From contig CAVVHP010000016.1 of assembly GCA_963748105.1 (NCBI GenBank), positions 1-64,000 of the forward strand: a stretch of DNA of 64,000 nucleotides. Reading direction: 5' to 3'. Each line of letters starts with the position of its first letter. The stretch's first letter is position 1. Below, piece after piece: positions 44,190 to 53,817 of this stretch. The DNA comes from JAKAGZ01 sp963748105 (GTDB taxonomy: Bacteria; Bacteroidota; Ignavibacteria; Ignavibacteriales; Ignavibacteriaceae). The position numbers and the translations under genes were made by a program. A model generated the notes under the pieces. The model had not been told where the DNA came from. It saw nothing but the letters and a program-made list of their open reading frames with translations, and did not search any database.

Positions 44190-44644
44190 GGGCGTTAATC
44201 CAAAGAGTTACAGAAGGCGGAGTATTTGTAAAGTCTGAAAATTACAAGGCTGAAATTGGCAACGGGATGGTTATTCTGCTGGGCATCAAAACCGGGGATT
44301 CACCGGAGGACCTTAAATTTGTTGCTGATAAATGCTGTAACCTTAGAATATTTGAAGATGAAAACGAAAAAATGAATCTGTCAGTAAAAGATATTAATGG
44401 TGAAATATTGATTATATCTCAATTTACATTATATGGTGATACAGCAAAAGGAAACAGACCGGGCTTTACAGATGCAGCCAGGCCAGAGGAAGCGATTCCG
44501 TTATACGAGAAATTTATTGAGAGAGTTAAAGAAAATGTTGGTGCAACAAAAGTAAAAACCGGTATTTTTGGTGCAATGATGACTGTAAAAATAATAAATG
44601 ATGGCCCGGTAACATTAACTGTTGAATCCAAAAGTCAGGGGTAA
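44186..44644 (+). CDS. dtd: D-aminoacyl-tRNA deacylase
   Basis: Removes D-amino acids (and mischarged glycine) from tRNA; 152 aa, standard length. Motifs: MRALIQRVTEGGV at the start, the active-site LIISQFTLYGDTAKGNRPGF in the middle, and NDGPVTLTVES near the end, matching the Ser-Gln-x-x-Leu and Gly-x-x-Pro boxes of the family (here with Asp in NxGP). The start is TTG 44186, overlapping the restored prmC stop by 4 nt. It precedes a phosphatase-superfamily gene by 1 nt if that gene begins at 44646. Confidence 0.93.
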   Translation: MRALIQRVTEGGVFVKSENYKAEIGNGMVILLGIKTGDSPEDLKFVADKCCNLRIFEDENEKMNLSVKDINGEILIISQFTLYGDTAKGNRPGFTDAARPEEAIPLYEKFIERVKENVGATKVKTGIFGAMMTVKIINDGPVTLTVESKSQG

Positions 44645-44645
44645 T

Positions 44646-45551
44646 TTGAATTCCGTTTTAATGATATTTATTGATGGAGTGGGAATTGGTAAAAAAGATT
44701 ACCAGTACAATCCTTTTTTTAAATATGGGTTTAAAACTTTTACAGAACTTTTCGGAGACATCCCTCATCTAAATAAACAAAAGCTTAACGGTGACAAGGT
44801 TCATCTTTTCCCTACGGACGCAAGATTAGGAATAGGAGGATTTCCACAAAGCGGTACCGGCCAAACATCAATATTTTGTGGTATGAACGCAGCAAAATTT
44901 GTAGGAAAACATTTCGGCCCATATCCATATTCAACACTTACACCAATAATAGAAAAAGAAAATATTTTAAGTGTGTTCAAAAAAGGGGGAGAACCAGTTG
45001 CATTTGCAAATGCGTATCCAAAGGCCTTCTTTAACTATCTTAAATCCGGTAGAGGAAGATTAAGTGTAACAACTCTGAGTTGTAGGTTGAGTGGAATAAG
45101 GCTTAATAAATTATCTGATTTGAAGAGAGGAAATGCTTTAACGGCTGAAATAACGAATGAACGCTGGAATTCAAAATTAAATTACAATTTGCCTGTAATT
45201 ACTCCACAACTGGCAGCGAAAAGGCTTTTAAGAATAGCACGCAAAAATAAATTTACACTTTATGAATATTATCTTACTGATCATTTTGGGCATGGAAGAT
45301 ACGAAGGTACATTTGAACCTGATTTGAAAGCTCTGGATGAACTATTATTTACAGTACTCACAACCTATGATAAAGAGGAATTAACTATTATCATTTGCTC
45401 CGATCACGGGAACTTTGAAGATATTTCAGTAAAAACACACACATTAAATCCAGCTTTAACTATCACTGCAGGCAAACACGAAAAAATACTCTCAGATAAA
45501 ATAAAAGAATTAACACAAATAAAATCTGCAATATTAAATATTTGTAAATGA
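44646..45551 (+). CDS. Alkaline-phosphatase-superfamily metalloenzyme of unknown substrate
   Basis: About 301 aa from TTG 44646, preceded by AGGGG at 44637-44641; an earlier in-frame ATG at 44622 would overlap dtd. The metal-binding pattern of the phosphoglycerate-mutase/alkaline-phosphatase fold is visible: FIDGVG near the start, SGTGQTSIFCG with the nucleophile Thr/Ser, TDHFGHG and CSDHGNFED near the C-terminus, then KTHTLNPAL. The insert between these is unlike BPG-independent phosphoglycerate mutase, so I name only the superfamily. It overlaps comEC by 4 nt. Confidence 0.75.
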   Translation: MNSVLMIFIDGVGIGKKDYQYNPFFKYGFKTFTELFGDIPHLNKQKLNGDKVHLFPTDARLGIGGFPQSGTGQTSIFCGMNAAKFVGKHFGPYPYSTLTPIIEKENILSVFKKGGEPVAFANAYPKAFFNYLKSGRGRLSVTTLSCRLSGIRLNKLSDLKRGNALTAEITNERWNSKLNYNLPVITPQLAAKRLLRIARKNKFTLYEYYLTDHFGHGRYEGTFEPDLKALDELLFTVLTTYDKEELTIIICSDHGNFEDISVKTHTLNPALTITAGKHEKILSDKIKELTQIKSAILNICK

Positions 45552-47935
45552 AAGATTATCCTGCGATAAAACTATCAGTGGTGGTTGCACTGGGAATTTT
45601 ATTGGAGAAATATTTCTCAATCAGTTTTGTAATTACAGCTAGTCTGGTAGCAGCTTCAGTATTTGTATATTATTTTGTAAATGATAAAACACGGTATCTT
45701 AACTCGGTTATTGTCCAGATTTTGATCTTCCTTTCAATCATTGCGTCAGCAAACCTTTTAGCGCAATTAAATAAAAATGAATACAATTTACTTCCGGATA
45801 ACATATATAACATTAAAAACCTTAGTATTAAAGGTGAAGTGACAAATATTGATCTTATCAGGAAAGATGAATTAGATTTTGAAATTAAGTTAGATCACGT
45901 AATTATTAAAGACAGTATAAATGCAGACGATGTAAATCTAATTTGTAAACTAAAAGACAATCAAAAGAAACTTAAAAAATTATATAATAAAATTAAGATC
46001 GGAAATATTCTGGAAGTAGAAGGGAGTTATATAAAAGGAAGAGAAGAAAGAAATCCTGGAGAATTTGATTACAATAAATACCTGAGAAAAAATGGCTTTA
46101 GCGGATTATTATATATCTATAATTCTTCAAGAATTAAAATTGTGGAAGGTGAAACTGCATATTTTGATAACCTGATTTTTACTATCAGGAAGAATATTGA
46201 TGAACAAATAAGAAAGATTTATAATCCTGAAACGGCTGGATTCCTGCGTGGGATTTTACTTGCTGACAGAAGTGAAATAAAATACAATGAAAAACAGGAT
46301 TTTATTAATTCCGGTGTTATTCACATTCTTGCTGTCTCAGGTTTACATGTGGGATATATACTACTAATCTTTACTTTCATTTTCGGAAGGTTTAATATTT
46401 ATGTTAAATCAATACTTACCATTATAGGGTTGGTGTTATTTCTGCTAATTACAGGCGTTCCACCGTCAGCTTTCAGGGCAACCGTTATGACGATAGTTTT
46501 AATATCTGCATTTCTAATGAACAAGTCCACAAATCTTCTAAACTCAGTGGCTATAGCTGCATTGATAATTCTTATTATAAATCCCGAAGAGCTTTTCAAC
46601 GCCGGTTTCCAGCTTTCATTTTCTGCCGTAATTTCTATTGCTGTTGTTTATCCGGTATTTAGGGAGAAGATTAAAGAAATGAATTTCCAAAATAGATTAC
46701 TACAGGGACTTTTTCTGTTACTAGGAGTCTCACTTGCTGCTCAGATAGGGACACTGCCGGTTACAATTTATTATTTTGGGAAAATTTCTTTAGTGGCATT
46801 ATTTACAAATTTGCTTGTAATTCCTGCTGTAGGCATAATTGTCGGAATTGGAATATTCTCATTATTTCTCAGCATTTTACTTCCATTTATTACTTCATTC
46901 TTTACAATTGTAAATGAATTATTGGTAAAAACTATTTATTCGGTAATTCATTTTACAGGAGCAAGTAATCTTTCATTCTTACGAATTCATAATTTCTCTA
47001 TTATAGATATAATTACGTTTTATTTAATTCTGATTTTCTTTCTCTATTACGTTGAGAAATTTCAAAATCGATTTGCTAAGATATGCCTGAGTCTGTTATG
47101 TATATCCTGTTATTTAATAATAGGATCGATTGGGAATATAAATTTATTCCCGGAAAACAAACTAAACGTTTTAATGATTGATGTAGGCCAGGGAGATTCA
47201 TTCCTGGTTAAATTCCCGAACGGGGAAACAGGATTAATTGATGCTGGTGAAGCAAACTATTCGTTCGATAACGGTGAAAGAGTTATTTTACCTCTTATGA
47301 ATAATCTTGGAATCGATAAGATTGATTATGGCTTTGTTTCACATGTAGATCTTGATCATTACGGCGGTTTTGTTTCACTTATTCATAAAGGAAAAATTAA
47401 AAATATTTATAAGCCTGAAATCGATTCTTCACTCGATAAAGATTTGAGATTCGAAAAATATATTGCCGCTAATAATCTAAGCGTGCATCACTATCATAAA
47501 ACAATTTTAAAAATAGGGAATGTCAGGATCTACGTACTCAACACTAATAAGAGACATAATTTTTCATCAAATAATAACAGCGGATTGCTAAAAATTGTAT
47601 ACGGTAATTCTGAATTTCTGTTTACAGGTGATTTGGAAAAACAGGGAGAAAGATATTATGATAATTATTATGGCAAATTCCTCGATTCCGATGTATTGAA
47701 AGTCGGACATCATGGCAGCAAGACCAGTTCTTCAATAGAATTTTTAAGTCTGGTTACTCCAGGAATAAGCCTGATTTCAGCAGGAATTCAGAATAAATTT
47801 CATCATCCATCCGAAATAACACTTGAAAAGTTAGAGAAATTTGATTCTGCAATATACAGAACTGACTTTTCAGGAGCTATCTTGCTCCAGAGCAATGGGG
47901 AAAATATAAAAAAGTTTAATTGGAGAGTGCTATAA
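45548..47935 (+). CDS. comEC: ComEC/Rec2 DNA-uptake channel protein
   Basis: A 795-aa inner-membrane protein for translocation of transforming DNA. An N-terminal OB-like DUF4131 part (about 25-190), a competence domain with the AVSGLHVGYILL helix and at least eight membrane segments (about 225-510), and a C-terminal beta-lactamase-like nuclease domain with IDVGQGDSFLV, SHVDLDHYGGF and LKVGHHGSKTSS are all present. These are the full-length features of active family members. No other competence gene is in the window. Its ATG overlaps the preceding stop by 4 nt. Confidence 0.93.
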   Translation: MKDYPAIKLSVVVALGILLEKYFSISFVITASLVAASVFVYYFVNDKTRYLNSVIVQILIFLSIIASANLLAQLNKNEYNLLPDNIYNIKNLSIKGEVTNIDLIRKDELDFEIKLDHVIIKDSINADDVNLICKLKDNQKKLKKLYNKIKIGNILEVEGSYIKGREERNPGEFDYNKYLRKNGFSGLLYIYNSSRIKIVEGETAYFDNLIFTIRKNIDEQIRKIYNPETAGFLRGILLADRSEIKYNEKQDFINSGVIHILAVSGLHVGYILLIFTFIFGRFNIYVKSILTIIGLVLFLLITGVPPSAFRATVMTIVLISAFLMNKSTNLLNSVAIAALIILIINPEELFNAGFQLSFSAVISIAVVYPVFREKIKEMNFQNRLLQGLFLLLGVSLAAQIGTLPVTIYYFGKISLVALFTNLLVIPAVGIIVGIGIFSLFLSILLPFITSFFTIVNELLVKTIYSVIHFTGASNLSFLRIHNFSIIDIITFYLILIFFLYYVEKFQNRFAKICLSLLCISCYLIIGSIGNINLFPENKLNVLMIDVGQGDSFLVKFPNGETGLIDAGEANYSFDNGERVILPLMNNLGIDKIDYGFVSHVDLDHYGGFVSLIHKGKIKNIYKPEIDSSLDKDLRFEKYIAANNLSVHHYHKTILKIGNVRIYVLNTNKRHNFSSNNNSGLLKIVYGNSEFLFTGDLEKQGERYYDNYYGKFLDSDVLKVGHHGSKTSSSIEFLSLVTPGISLISAGIQNKFHHPSEITLEKLEKFDSAIYRTDFSGAILLQSNGENIKKFNWRVL

Positions 47936-48001
47936 ATTTCCTGATTACTCACATCTTCCTTATATTTATATATATCATATCAGAAAAAACAGAACTCACA
48001 A

Positions 48002-49141
48002 ATGAAATTAAAAAGACAAACGATCGGAATTCTTGGCGGGGGACAACTTGCCAGGATGTCGGCATATCAGGCATACAAACTCGGATATGAAATATCGATT
48101 CTTGAAAAATCGAAAAATTCTCCTGCAGGTATGATGACTAAAAATGAATTTGTAGGCCGGGTGGATGACGAGAAAATTGTGAAAGAATTTACAAAGGCCA
48201 GTGATATCGTAACCCTTGAAAACGAATTTGTGGATTATCAACGCCTTGAATTTATTGAGTCACTTGGTAAGAAGGTTATTCCTTCTCCCAGAACAATTTC
48301 TTTAATTCAGGATAAATTTATTCAGAAAAATACTCTGCAGAGAAATAATATTCCTGTTGCGGACTTTGTTAAAGTTGGTGAAAAATCATCTTATGAAAAA
48401 ATATATGAAAAACTTGGTGACAAATTTATTCTTAAATCCAGAAAAATGGGATACGATGGATACGGAAATCACAGTGTATCTAATGAAAAAGAATTCCGGG
48501 AAGGCCTGAAAAAATTATCATCAAGGCACAGCGAACTTATGGCGGAAAAATTTATCAATTTTGATATGGAACTTGCCATAATGGTTGTAAGATCTAAGAA
48601 GGAAATTAAGACCTACCCTGTTGTTCAGACTATTCAGAAAAATCATATTTGCCATACGGTAATTGCTCCGGCAGATTTGAGAAAATCTGTGGCTAAAAAA
48701 GCAGAAGAAATTGCAATTGAATCTGTGAAAGCAATAAAAGGGTACGGAATTTTTGGAATCGAAATGTTTTTAGTCAACGAGAAAAATATCCTGGTAAATG
48801 AAATGGCACCAAGGCCTCACAATTCCGGTCACTATACTATTGAAGCTTGCATAACGCCGCAGTTTGAAAATCATGTTCGTGTAGTATTAAATCTTCCGCT
48901 GGGGTCAACAGAAATGATTAAGCCCTATGCTGTGATGATAAATCTACTGGGAAAAAGAAAAGGTGAAGGAATAGTGGAAAATTATAATGAAGTTTTGGCA
49001 AATGATAATATTCATCTGCATATATATGGGAAAGAAAAATCACGAATTGGCAGGAAGATGGGACACATAACTATCTTGGGAGATAATTTAAAGAAGACAT
49101 TAAGCCTGGCAAAAATTGCCGAAAAAATTACAAATATTTAA
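48002..49141 (+). CDS. purK: N5-carboxyaminoimidazole ribonucleotide synthase
   Basis: ATP-dependent carboxylation of AIR to N5-CAIR in purine synthesis. The 379-aa ATP-grasp protein shows TIGILGGGQLARMSAYQAYK at the N-terminus, the nucleotide-binding FILKSRKMGYDGYGNHSV in the middle and VNEMAPRPHNSGHYTIEAC with metal and substrate residues. The next gene is purE, 19 nt away, so the pair runs the two-step CAIR route of bacteria. Start ATG 48002; no strong Shine-Dalgarno site. Confidence 0.95.
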   Translation: MKLKRQTIGILGGGQLARMSAYQAYKLGYEISILEKSKNSPAGMMTKNEFVGRVDDEKIVKEFTKASDIVTLENEFVDYQRLEFIESLGKKVIPSPRTISLIQDKFIQKNTLQRNNIPVADFVKVGEKSSYEKIYEKLGDKFILKSRKMGYDGYGNHSVSNEKEFREGLKKLSSRHSELMAEKFINFDMELAIMVVRSKKEIKTYPVVQTIQKNHICHTVIAPADLRKSVAKKAEEIAIESVKAIKGYGIFGIEMFLVNEKNILVNEMAPRPHNSGHYTIEACITPQFENHVRVVLNLPLGSTEMIKPYAVMINLLGKRKGEGIVENYNEVLANDNIHLHIYGKEKSRIGRKMGHITILGDNLKKTLSLAKIAEKITNI

Positions 49142-49160
49142 TAGTTTATTGGAGACTAAA

Positions 49161-49649
49161 ATGGCTGTAAAACCTGTAGTTGGAGTGATAATGGGAAGTG
49201 ATTCTGATCTTCCTGTAATGAATGAAGCTGTAAAAATATTAAAAGAATTTAAAGTTCCGCACGAAGTTAAAATAGTTTCTGCTCACAGAACACCAATGCA
49301 TATGGCAGAATATGGCAGTGGCGCACAAGAGAGAGGATTAAAACTTATTATTGCAGGAGCCGGCGGTGCAGCTCATCTGCCCGGAATGACCGCATCTCAT
49401 ACACCTCTTCCCGTAATTGGTGTACCAGTGAAGTCCAAAGCTCTGAATGGGCTGGATTCACTACTTTCAATTGTACAAATGCCTGGAGGGGTACCGGTTG
49501 CAACTGTTGGAATTAATCAGGCAAAGAATGCGGGTTTGCTGGCAGTTGAGATTTTGGGTATAAGTGATTCGGTACTCCAAAAGAAATTAATTACCTACAA
49601 GAAAAAAATGGAAAAAGAATCTCTAGCCAAGAATAAAAAGATCAAATGA
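49161..49649 (+). CDS. purE: N5-carboxyaminoimidazole ribonucleotide mutase (class I PurE)
   Basis: Converts N5-CAIR to CAIR. 162 aa from ATG 49161, with GGAGA at 49151-49155; an upstream in-frame start inside purK is unlikely. Motifs: VGVIMGSDSDLPVMNEA with the phosphate site, VSAHRTP containing the catalytic His, and GAGGAAHLPGMTASHTPLPVIG. The presence of PurK beside it supports the N5-CAIR mutase (class I) assignment rather than direct AIR carboxylase. It is convergent with the CDF gene, separated by 2 nt. Confidence 0.95.
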   Translation: MAVKPVVGVIMGSDSDLPVMNEAVKILKEFKVPHEVKIVSAHRTPMHMAEYGSGAQERGLKLIIAGAGGAAHLPGMTASHTPLPVIGVPVKSKALNGLDSLLSIVQMPGGVPVATVGINQAKNAGLLAVEILGISDSVLQKKLITYKKKMEKESLAKNKKIK

Positions 49650-49651
49650 TC

Positions 49652-50647
49652 TCATGAGATATGGTGTTTCGGAGTTAGCGGTTCACCGATTAGTTTATCC
49701 GTATCCCAGACATTTTTTTCTCTTTTATCCTCTTTTCTAACGTCACATTCAAAGTAATTGCAATATTTGCATAAGTGTTCTGTACAATAATCCAGGTGAA
49801 TTCTTATCTGTGTATTTTGTATATCTTTTTCAAGCTTTTCCTGTATAAACTCTTCTTCGAGGTGCGATTCTTTAATTGTAAAGTAGTAAGGCAATATAAG
49901 ATGAAAATCCACGAAGACTTTATCACCTGATTTCCAGAATCTGAGCCAGTGTATATCAATCCAGTAATCTTTTCTTATCAAATTTAACTTTTGTACTATT
50001 TTTTCGAGTAATAGTCTATCAGTTTCATTCATCAAGCCGCCAATTGATTCGCGAATTAGCTTGTACCCGGTAAACAAAATATTTAACGCAACTGCTATTG
50101 CAAAAATTGGATCGATAATCTGCATCCCTGTGAGCATTACAATAATTATTCCTACAATTACACCAATACTTGTAAATGAGTCTGTCAGTACATGCTTGCC
50201 ATCTGCTATAAGTGTAATTGAATTTGTTTTCTTACCCATTTTAATCAGGTAAAACCCGAGGAATAAATTTATTATACCGGCACCTGAAATAATAAAAACA
50301 CCGATATCAAGAGATCTTAAATTTGATCCTTTAATAATATCAATAATCGAAGTATAAATAATAAAAACAGCGGCAATAATAATAAGCAGGCCTTCCACAC
50401 CTGCGGAAAAGAATTCAATATTTCCGTGGCCATATAAATGGGAATCATCTGCCGGGCGGGAAGCCAAAATGATACTGTAAAGTGCCATTGAAGTTGCCAA
50501 AACGTGCACAACTGATTCAGCAGCATCGGAAAATATAGCTGCCGAACCTGTTATCAGGAATGCGCCCATTTTTGAAACGAACATTCCAATGCCGATAAAT
50601 AATGAAATATATGCTGCTTTTTTCTTTAGTGATAAATCAGTAGCCAT
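49652..50647 (-). CDS. Cation diffusion facilitator with Cys-rich C-terminal tail
   Basis: 331 aa from the ATG at 50647 (MATDLSLKKKAAYISLF); a longer frame would add 21 non-conserved residues. Six helices fit the CDF fold. Helix 2 has FSDAAESVVHV and helix 5 ADGKHVLTDS, the usual tetrahedral metal-site positions. The DDSHLYGHGNIEF loop matches the HPYGHGKxE family motif. The C-terminal domain ends with YCTEHLCKYCNYFECDVR, a Cys/His-rich tail that may bind zinc or another soft metal. It exports divalent cations, most likely Zn or Co/Fe; specificity is not clear. It is convergent with purE. Confidence 0.85.
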   Translation of the reverse strand: MATDLSLKKKAAYISLFIGIGMFVSKMGAFLITGSAAIFSDAAESVVHVLATSMALYSIILASRPADDSHLYGHGNIEFFSAGVEGLLIIIAAVFIIYTSIIDIIKGSNLRSLDIGVFIISGAGIINLFLGFYLIKMGKKTNSITLIADGKHVLTDSFTSIGVIVGIIIVMLTGMQIIDPIFAIAVALNILFTGYKLIRESIGGLMNETDRLLLEKIVQKLNLIRKDYWIDIHWLRFWKSGDKVFVDFHLILPYYFTIKESHLEEEFIQEKLEKDIQNTQIRIHLDYCTEHLCKYCNYFECDVRKEDKREKNVWDTDKLIGEPLTPKHHIS

Positions 50648-50808
50648 TATTACCCGGTTAATTATTACGTATATACTAAAATTAATCGTTTTATGCGTAA
50701 TAAAAATCATTTTAAAAAATAATTTAGAAATGTAATTCCTTTATTCATTGCTAGTTCACTGCTATTTCGATAAATTTAGAGATACGAAAATTCGGAGTTA
50801 TACAAATA

Positions 50809-51313
50809 ATGAAATCCATTCTTTTTTTGATTGTAATCGCATTTGTTTTTTCCGGCTGCAGTAAAAAAACTGATAAAGATTATATGGACGCTGCACAACA
50901 GGCCTTGATAAACAAGAAAGTAGGGGAGGCGGTAAAATCTTATAATGAACTTATTACTGAATATCCCGAAAGTGAACTGGCTCCTGAAGCAATGGTGAAG
51001 CTGGCTAATCTTATATCAGAATATGATGGTTGACAGCCTTTCACACATTGAATCATATAAAAAAGCAGAAAGTATTTTCAGAAAACTATATGAAAATTAT
51101 CCTGAAAGCAAGCAGGCACCGACCGCGTTATTCATGTCGGGATTTATTGAGGCGAACAACCTGCATCAGTTTGATAAAGCAACAAAAACTTACCGTATAT
51201 TTCTTGAAAAATATCCTGATCACGAATTAGCTGAATCGGCAAAACAGGAATTGAATACTATGGGCCAGGCTCCTGATGAAATTCTTAAGCAAAAGAAACC
51301 GAAGAAAATGTAA
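50809..51313 (+). CDS. TPR-repeat lipoprotein (BamD/YbgF-like), one frameshift
   Basis: ATG 50809 gives a lipoprotein signal (LIVIAFVFSGC, Cys17) and TPR helices such as AAQQALINKKVGEAVKSYNE and YPESELAPEAMVKLANL up to a TGA near 51033. The next frame continues from about 51020 with YKKAESIFRKLYENYPESKQ and FDKATKTYRIFLEKYPDHEL, ending at TAA 51313. One extra base explains the break. The YPES/YPDH repeat wording is typical of outer-membrane assembly lipoproteins and tol-pal associated proteins. The merged length is about 167 aa. It overlaps the DUF58 gene by 1 nt. Confidence 0.65.
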
Positions 51314-52221
51314 TGGCAATTGACGCGCAGGATTATAAAAAATATTTAAATCCTTCCGTAATTTCCAAATTAAATTCACTTGAACTCAGAGCCCGCCTAG
51401 TAGTTGAAGGTTTTATGGTGGGGCTTCACAAAAGTCCCTACCATGGCTTTTCAGTTGAATTCAGCGAACACCGCCCTTATATGCAGGGAGACAGTCTTAA
51501 GGATATAGACTGGAAAGTCTACGGCAAATCTGAAAATACTTCATTAAACAGTACGAAGAAGAAACAAATCTAAAAAGCTACATCTTGCTCGATACAAGCA
51601 AATCGATGAATTATGCCTCAGAAGGAAATGTTAGCAAACTTGAATATGCTTCTACACTCGTTGCCGGACTTAAGTTATATGATGATCCGACAGCAGGATG
51701 CTGTCGGGCTTTCACTTTATTCTGAAAAAATTAACAAATATTTACCGCCCAAAGCATCTAAAACTTATTTGCACGAAATATTGAAGAATCTTTCAGATGC
51801 GAAAGCTTCGGACAAGACAAACACAGCTTCATCACTTCATTCAATAGCTGAGAAAATTAAGAGAAGGGGACTGGTTGTAATTGTTTCCGATCTTTTTGAT
51901 GATGTTGATTCTGTGCTTACTGCCTTAAAACATTTCAGATATAAGAAAAATGAGGTGATAGTTTTCCAGATACTTGATTCACAGGAAAGAAATTTTGCTT
52001 TTGGCAATGATGCAAAATTTAAAGATATGGAAACCGAAGATGAGATTACCACTCAGCCTTACCAGATTCAAAAAGCTTATAAAGAAGCAATGAGTGATTT
52101 TGTAGGAAAAATAAAAACACAATGTCTCAACTCAAATATTGAATACAATTTAATAGAAACTTCAATGCCTTTTGATAAAGCACTTTTCAGTTATATTCAG
52201 AAAAGAGCTAAACTTTTCTGA
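51313..52221 (+). CDS. DUF58 (MoxR-associated) protein, two compensating frameshifts
   Basis: ATG 51313 begins SVISKLNSLELRARLVVEGF and HRPYMQGDSLKDIDWKVYG, the DUF58 core. At about 51533 an A seems missing from a run of four, and the next frame continues KYFIKQYEEETNLKSYILLD then TSKSMNYASEGN, a von Willebrand A-type MIDAS-like DxSxS. At about 51670 an extra T returns the reading to the first frame with YMMIRQQDAVGLSLY through IQKRAKLF to TGA 52221. The merged protein is about 302 aa, normal for the family. DUF58 proteins usually partner MoxR ATPases; none is adjacent. The function is unclear. Confidence 0.75.
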
Positions 52222-52269
52222 AGTATTTAGAAGTAAAACGGTTAGATTCAATTAAGCTATGTTTTTACT

Positions 52270-52289
52270 CCAATGGCTAAAGCCATTGG
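52270..52289. repeat. Perfect 9-bp palindrome with 2-nt centre
   Basis: CCAATGGCT, then AA, then AGCCATTGG lies between the convergent DUF58 and phosphohexomutase genes. No T run follows. Similar short palindromes occur as dispersed intergenic elements in related bacteria; only one copy is visible here. Confidence 0.55.
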
Positions 52290-52335
52290 TTACATAAAGA
52301 AACTCTATAAAAAAATATTAACCAACCGTTTAATT

Positions 52336-53697
52336 TTAAGCAAGTTCTTGAATATCCTTCAAATATTTTTCCGCCAGTACCTCAGCCTCATTTTTATCTT
52401 CGGCCTCTACAATAATTCTGATAATTGGTTCGGTATTGGATTTCCTGAAATGTACCCAATGACTTGTAAAGTCGAGTCTTAATCCATCAAGAGTATTGCT
52501 TTTTTCCTCTCCGTAATGTTTTACCAGCTTATTAATAATTATGTCGGGGTTAGTTTTGCCAAGGTTGATTTTCTTTTTAACTATAAAATAGCAGGGGAGT
52601 GACTCTTTTAATTCACTCATTTTGCCATTAAATTCTAATAAGTGCTGAAGTGTAATTGCAACACCAACAAGAGCATCCCTACCATAATGCAGGGCAGGGT
52701 AAATAACTCCGCCGCTTCCTTCTCCGCCTATTATCGCTTTCTTTTCCTTCATCATTTTTACAACATTTGCTTCGCCGACAGGGGAGCGGAATACTTTAGA
52801 TTTTGCATCGTGCGCTACATCATCAACTCCTCGTGTAGTTGAAAGATTAACAACAACGTTTCCTTTTTGTTTTGAAAGAATAAATTTAACTGCTTGTGTA
52901 ATCGTGTTTTCTTCACCAAACGGTTCGCCTTTTTCAGTAATTAAAACAAGCCTGTCAACATCCGGATCAACTACAATTCCAAGATCCGCTTTTTCTTTTT
53001 TAACTGCCTGCATTGTCTTTTTTAGATTCTCAGGTATCGGTTCAGGTAAGCGAGGGAAAATTCCTGATTTTTCACAATTCATTTCAATTACTTTGCAGCC
53101 AAGTTCTTTCAGCATCTGTGGTATTACGTAAACTCCTGCGCCGTTTACACAATCAACAAGGACTTTAAACTTTTTCCTTTTGATTTTTGCTTTTTCAATA
53201 TACCTGAGATTTAAAACACTTTCTACATGGTTTTTTAATGCACTCTTATAAATCTTTTTTACACCGATTTTATTCCAGGATTTATAACTATCTCCCTCTT
53301 TTTCAATCCCTTCTATAATTTCCTGCAATTTTTCATTTTCTTGAGGCGTCATAAATTGCCCGGTACTGTTGAGGAGTTTTAATGCGTTCCATTCATTTGG
53401 ATTATGACTCGCCGAAATAGCAATACCACCCTGTGCTTTAATAGTTTTTACTGTAAACTGAACGGTTGGGGTCGGTACAATCCCAATTTCAACAACGTCG
53501 ATGCCCTTTGCCATTAATGTTCCGGTAACAATGGATTGGACCATATCTCCCGTAATTCTCGCATCGCGTCCGACTACTACAGTTCCTTTGCCAATAAATT
53601 CGGCATAAGCGGAAATATATTTGACCAAAACCTGCGGGTCCAGCCCGTCGCCTACAATTCCCCTAATTCCTGAAATACTTGCCATTAATGTGGGCAT
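52336..53697 (-). CDS. Phosphohexomutase (phosphoglucosamine/phosphomannomutase family)
   Basis: 453-aa alpha-D-phosphohexomutase: GIRGIVGDGLDPQVLV at the N-terminus, the phosphoserine loop ISASHNPNEWNALK (Ser97), metal loop VVDPDVDRLVLI, sugar-specificity loop GGEGSGGVIYP and phosphate loop RKSNTEPIIRI. GEGSGG, with Gly-Gly following, fits archaeal/bacterial GlmM-like or ManB-like enzymes; the assignment between glucosamine and mannose is open. It could feed cell-wall UDP-GlcNAc or, with PGI/PMI at 37.4 kb, GDP-mannose. AGGAGT before the ATG is a good ribosome-binding site. Convergent with DUF58. Confidence 0.85.
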   Translation of the reverse strand: MPTLMASISGIRGIVGDGLDPQVLVKYISAYAEFIGKGTVVVGRDARITGDMVQSIVTGTLMAKGIDVVEIGIVPTPTVQFTVKTIKAQGGIAISASHNPNEWNALKLLNSTGQFMTPQENEKLQEIIEGIEKEGDSYKSWNKIGVKKIYKSALKNHVESVLNLRYIEKAKIKRKKFKVLVDCVNGAGVYVIPQMLKELGCKVIEMNCEKSGIFPRLPEPIPENLKKTMQAVKKEKADLGIVVDPDVDRLVLITEKGEPFGEENTITQAVKFILSKQKGNVVVNLSTTRGVDDVAHDAKSKVFRSPVGEANVVKMMKEKKAIIGGEGSGGVIYPALHYGRDALVGVAITLQHLLEFNGKMSELKESLPCYFIVKKKINLGKTNPDIIINKLVKHYGEEKSNTLDGLRLDFTSHWVHFRKSNTEPIIRIIVEAEDKNEAEVLAEKYLKDIQELA

Positions 53698-53749
53698 TAA
53701 AACTCCTCCGGATTTTTATTATTCTGTAAAGCCTGCTATATTCATACTG

Positions 53750-53757
53750 CAAATATA
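53750..53757 (-). promoter_or_regulatory. Possible -7 box for the phosphohexomutase gene
   Basis: On the minus strand, 53757 to 53750 reads TATATTTG, a TAnnTTTG match, 52 nt before the start codon. No clear TTG lies at the expected -33 distance. Confidence 0.3.
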
Positions 53758-53817
53758 AAAATATTAGTGATCATTATTTTTATAATATTATATAGCAAGT
53801 AATTAAACAATTCTAAT

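Noticed and set aside
49116..49160. Upstream extension of PurE
   Set aside because: It overlaps the end of purK, is not part of the PurE fold, and a GGAGA site supports ATG 49161.
50648..50710. N-terminal extension of the CDF protein
   Set aside because: The 21 residues are not conserved in the family; Met at 50647 starts the typical N-terminus.
51030..51230. Alternative plus frame inside the TPR lipoprotein
   Set aside because: The neighbouring frame has the TPR pattern; this one does not.
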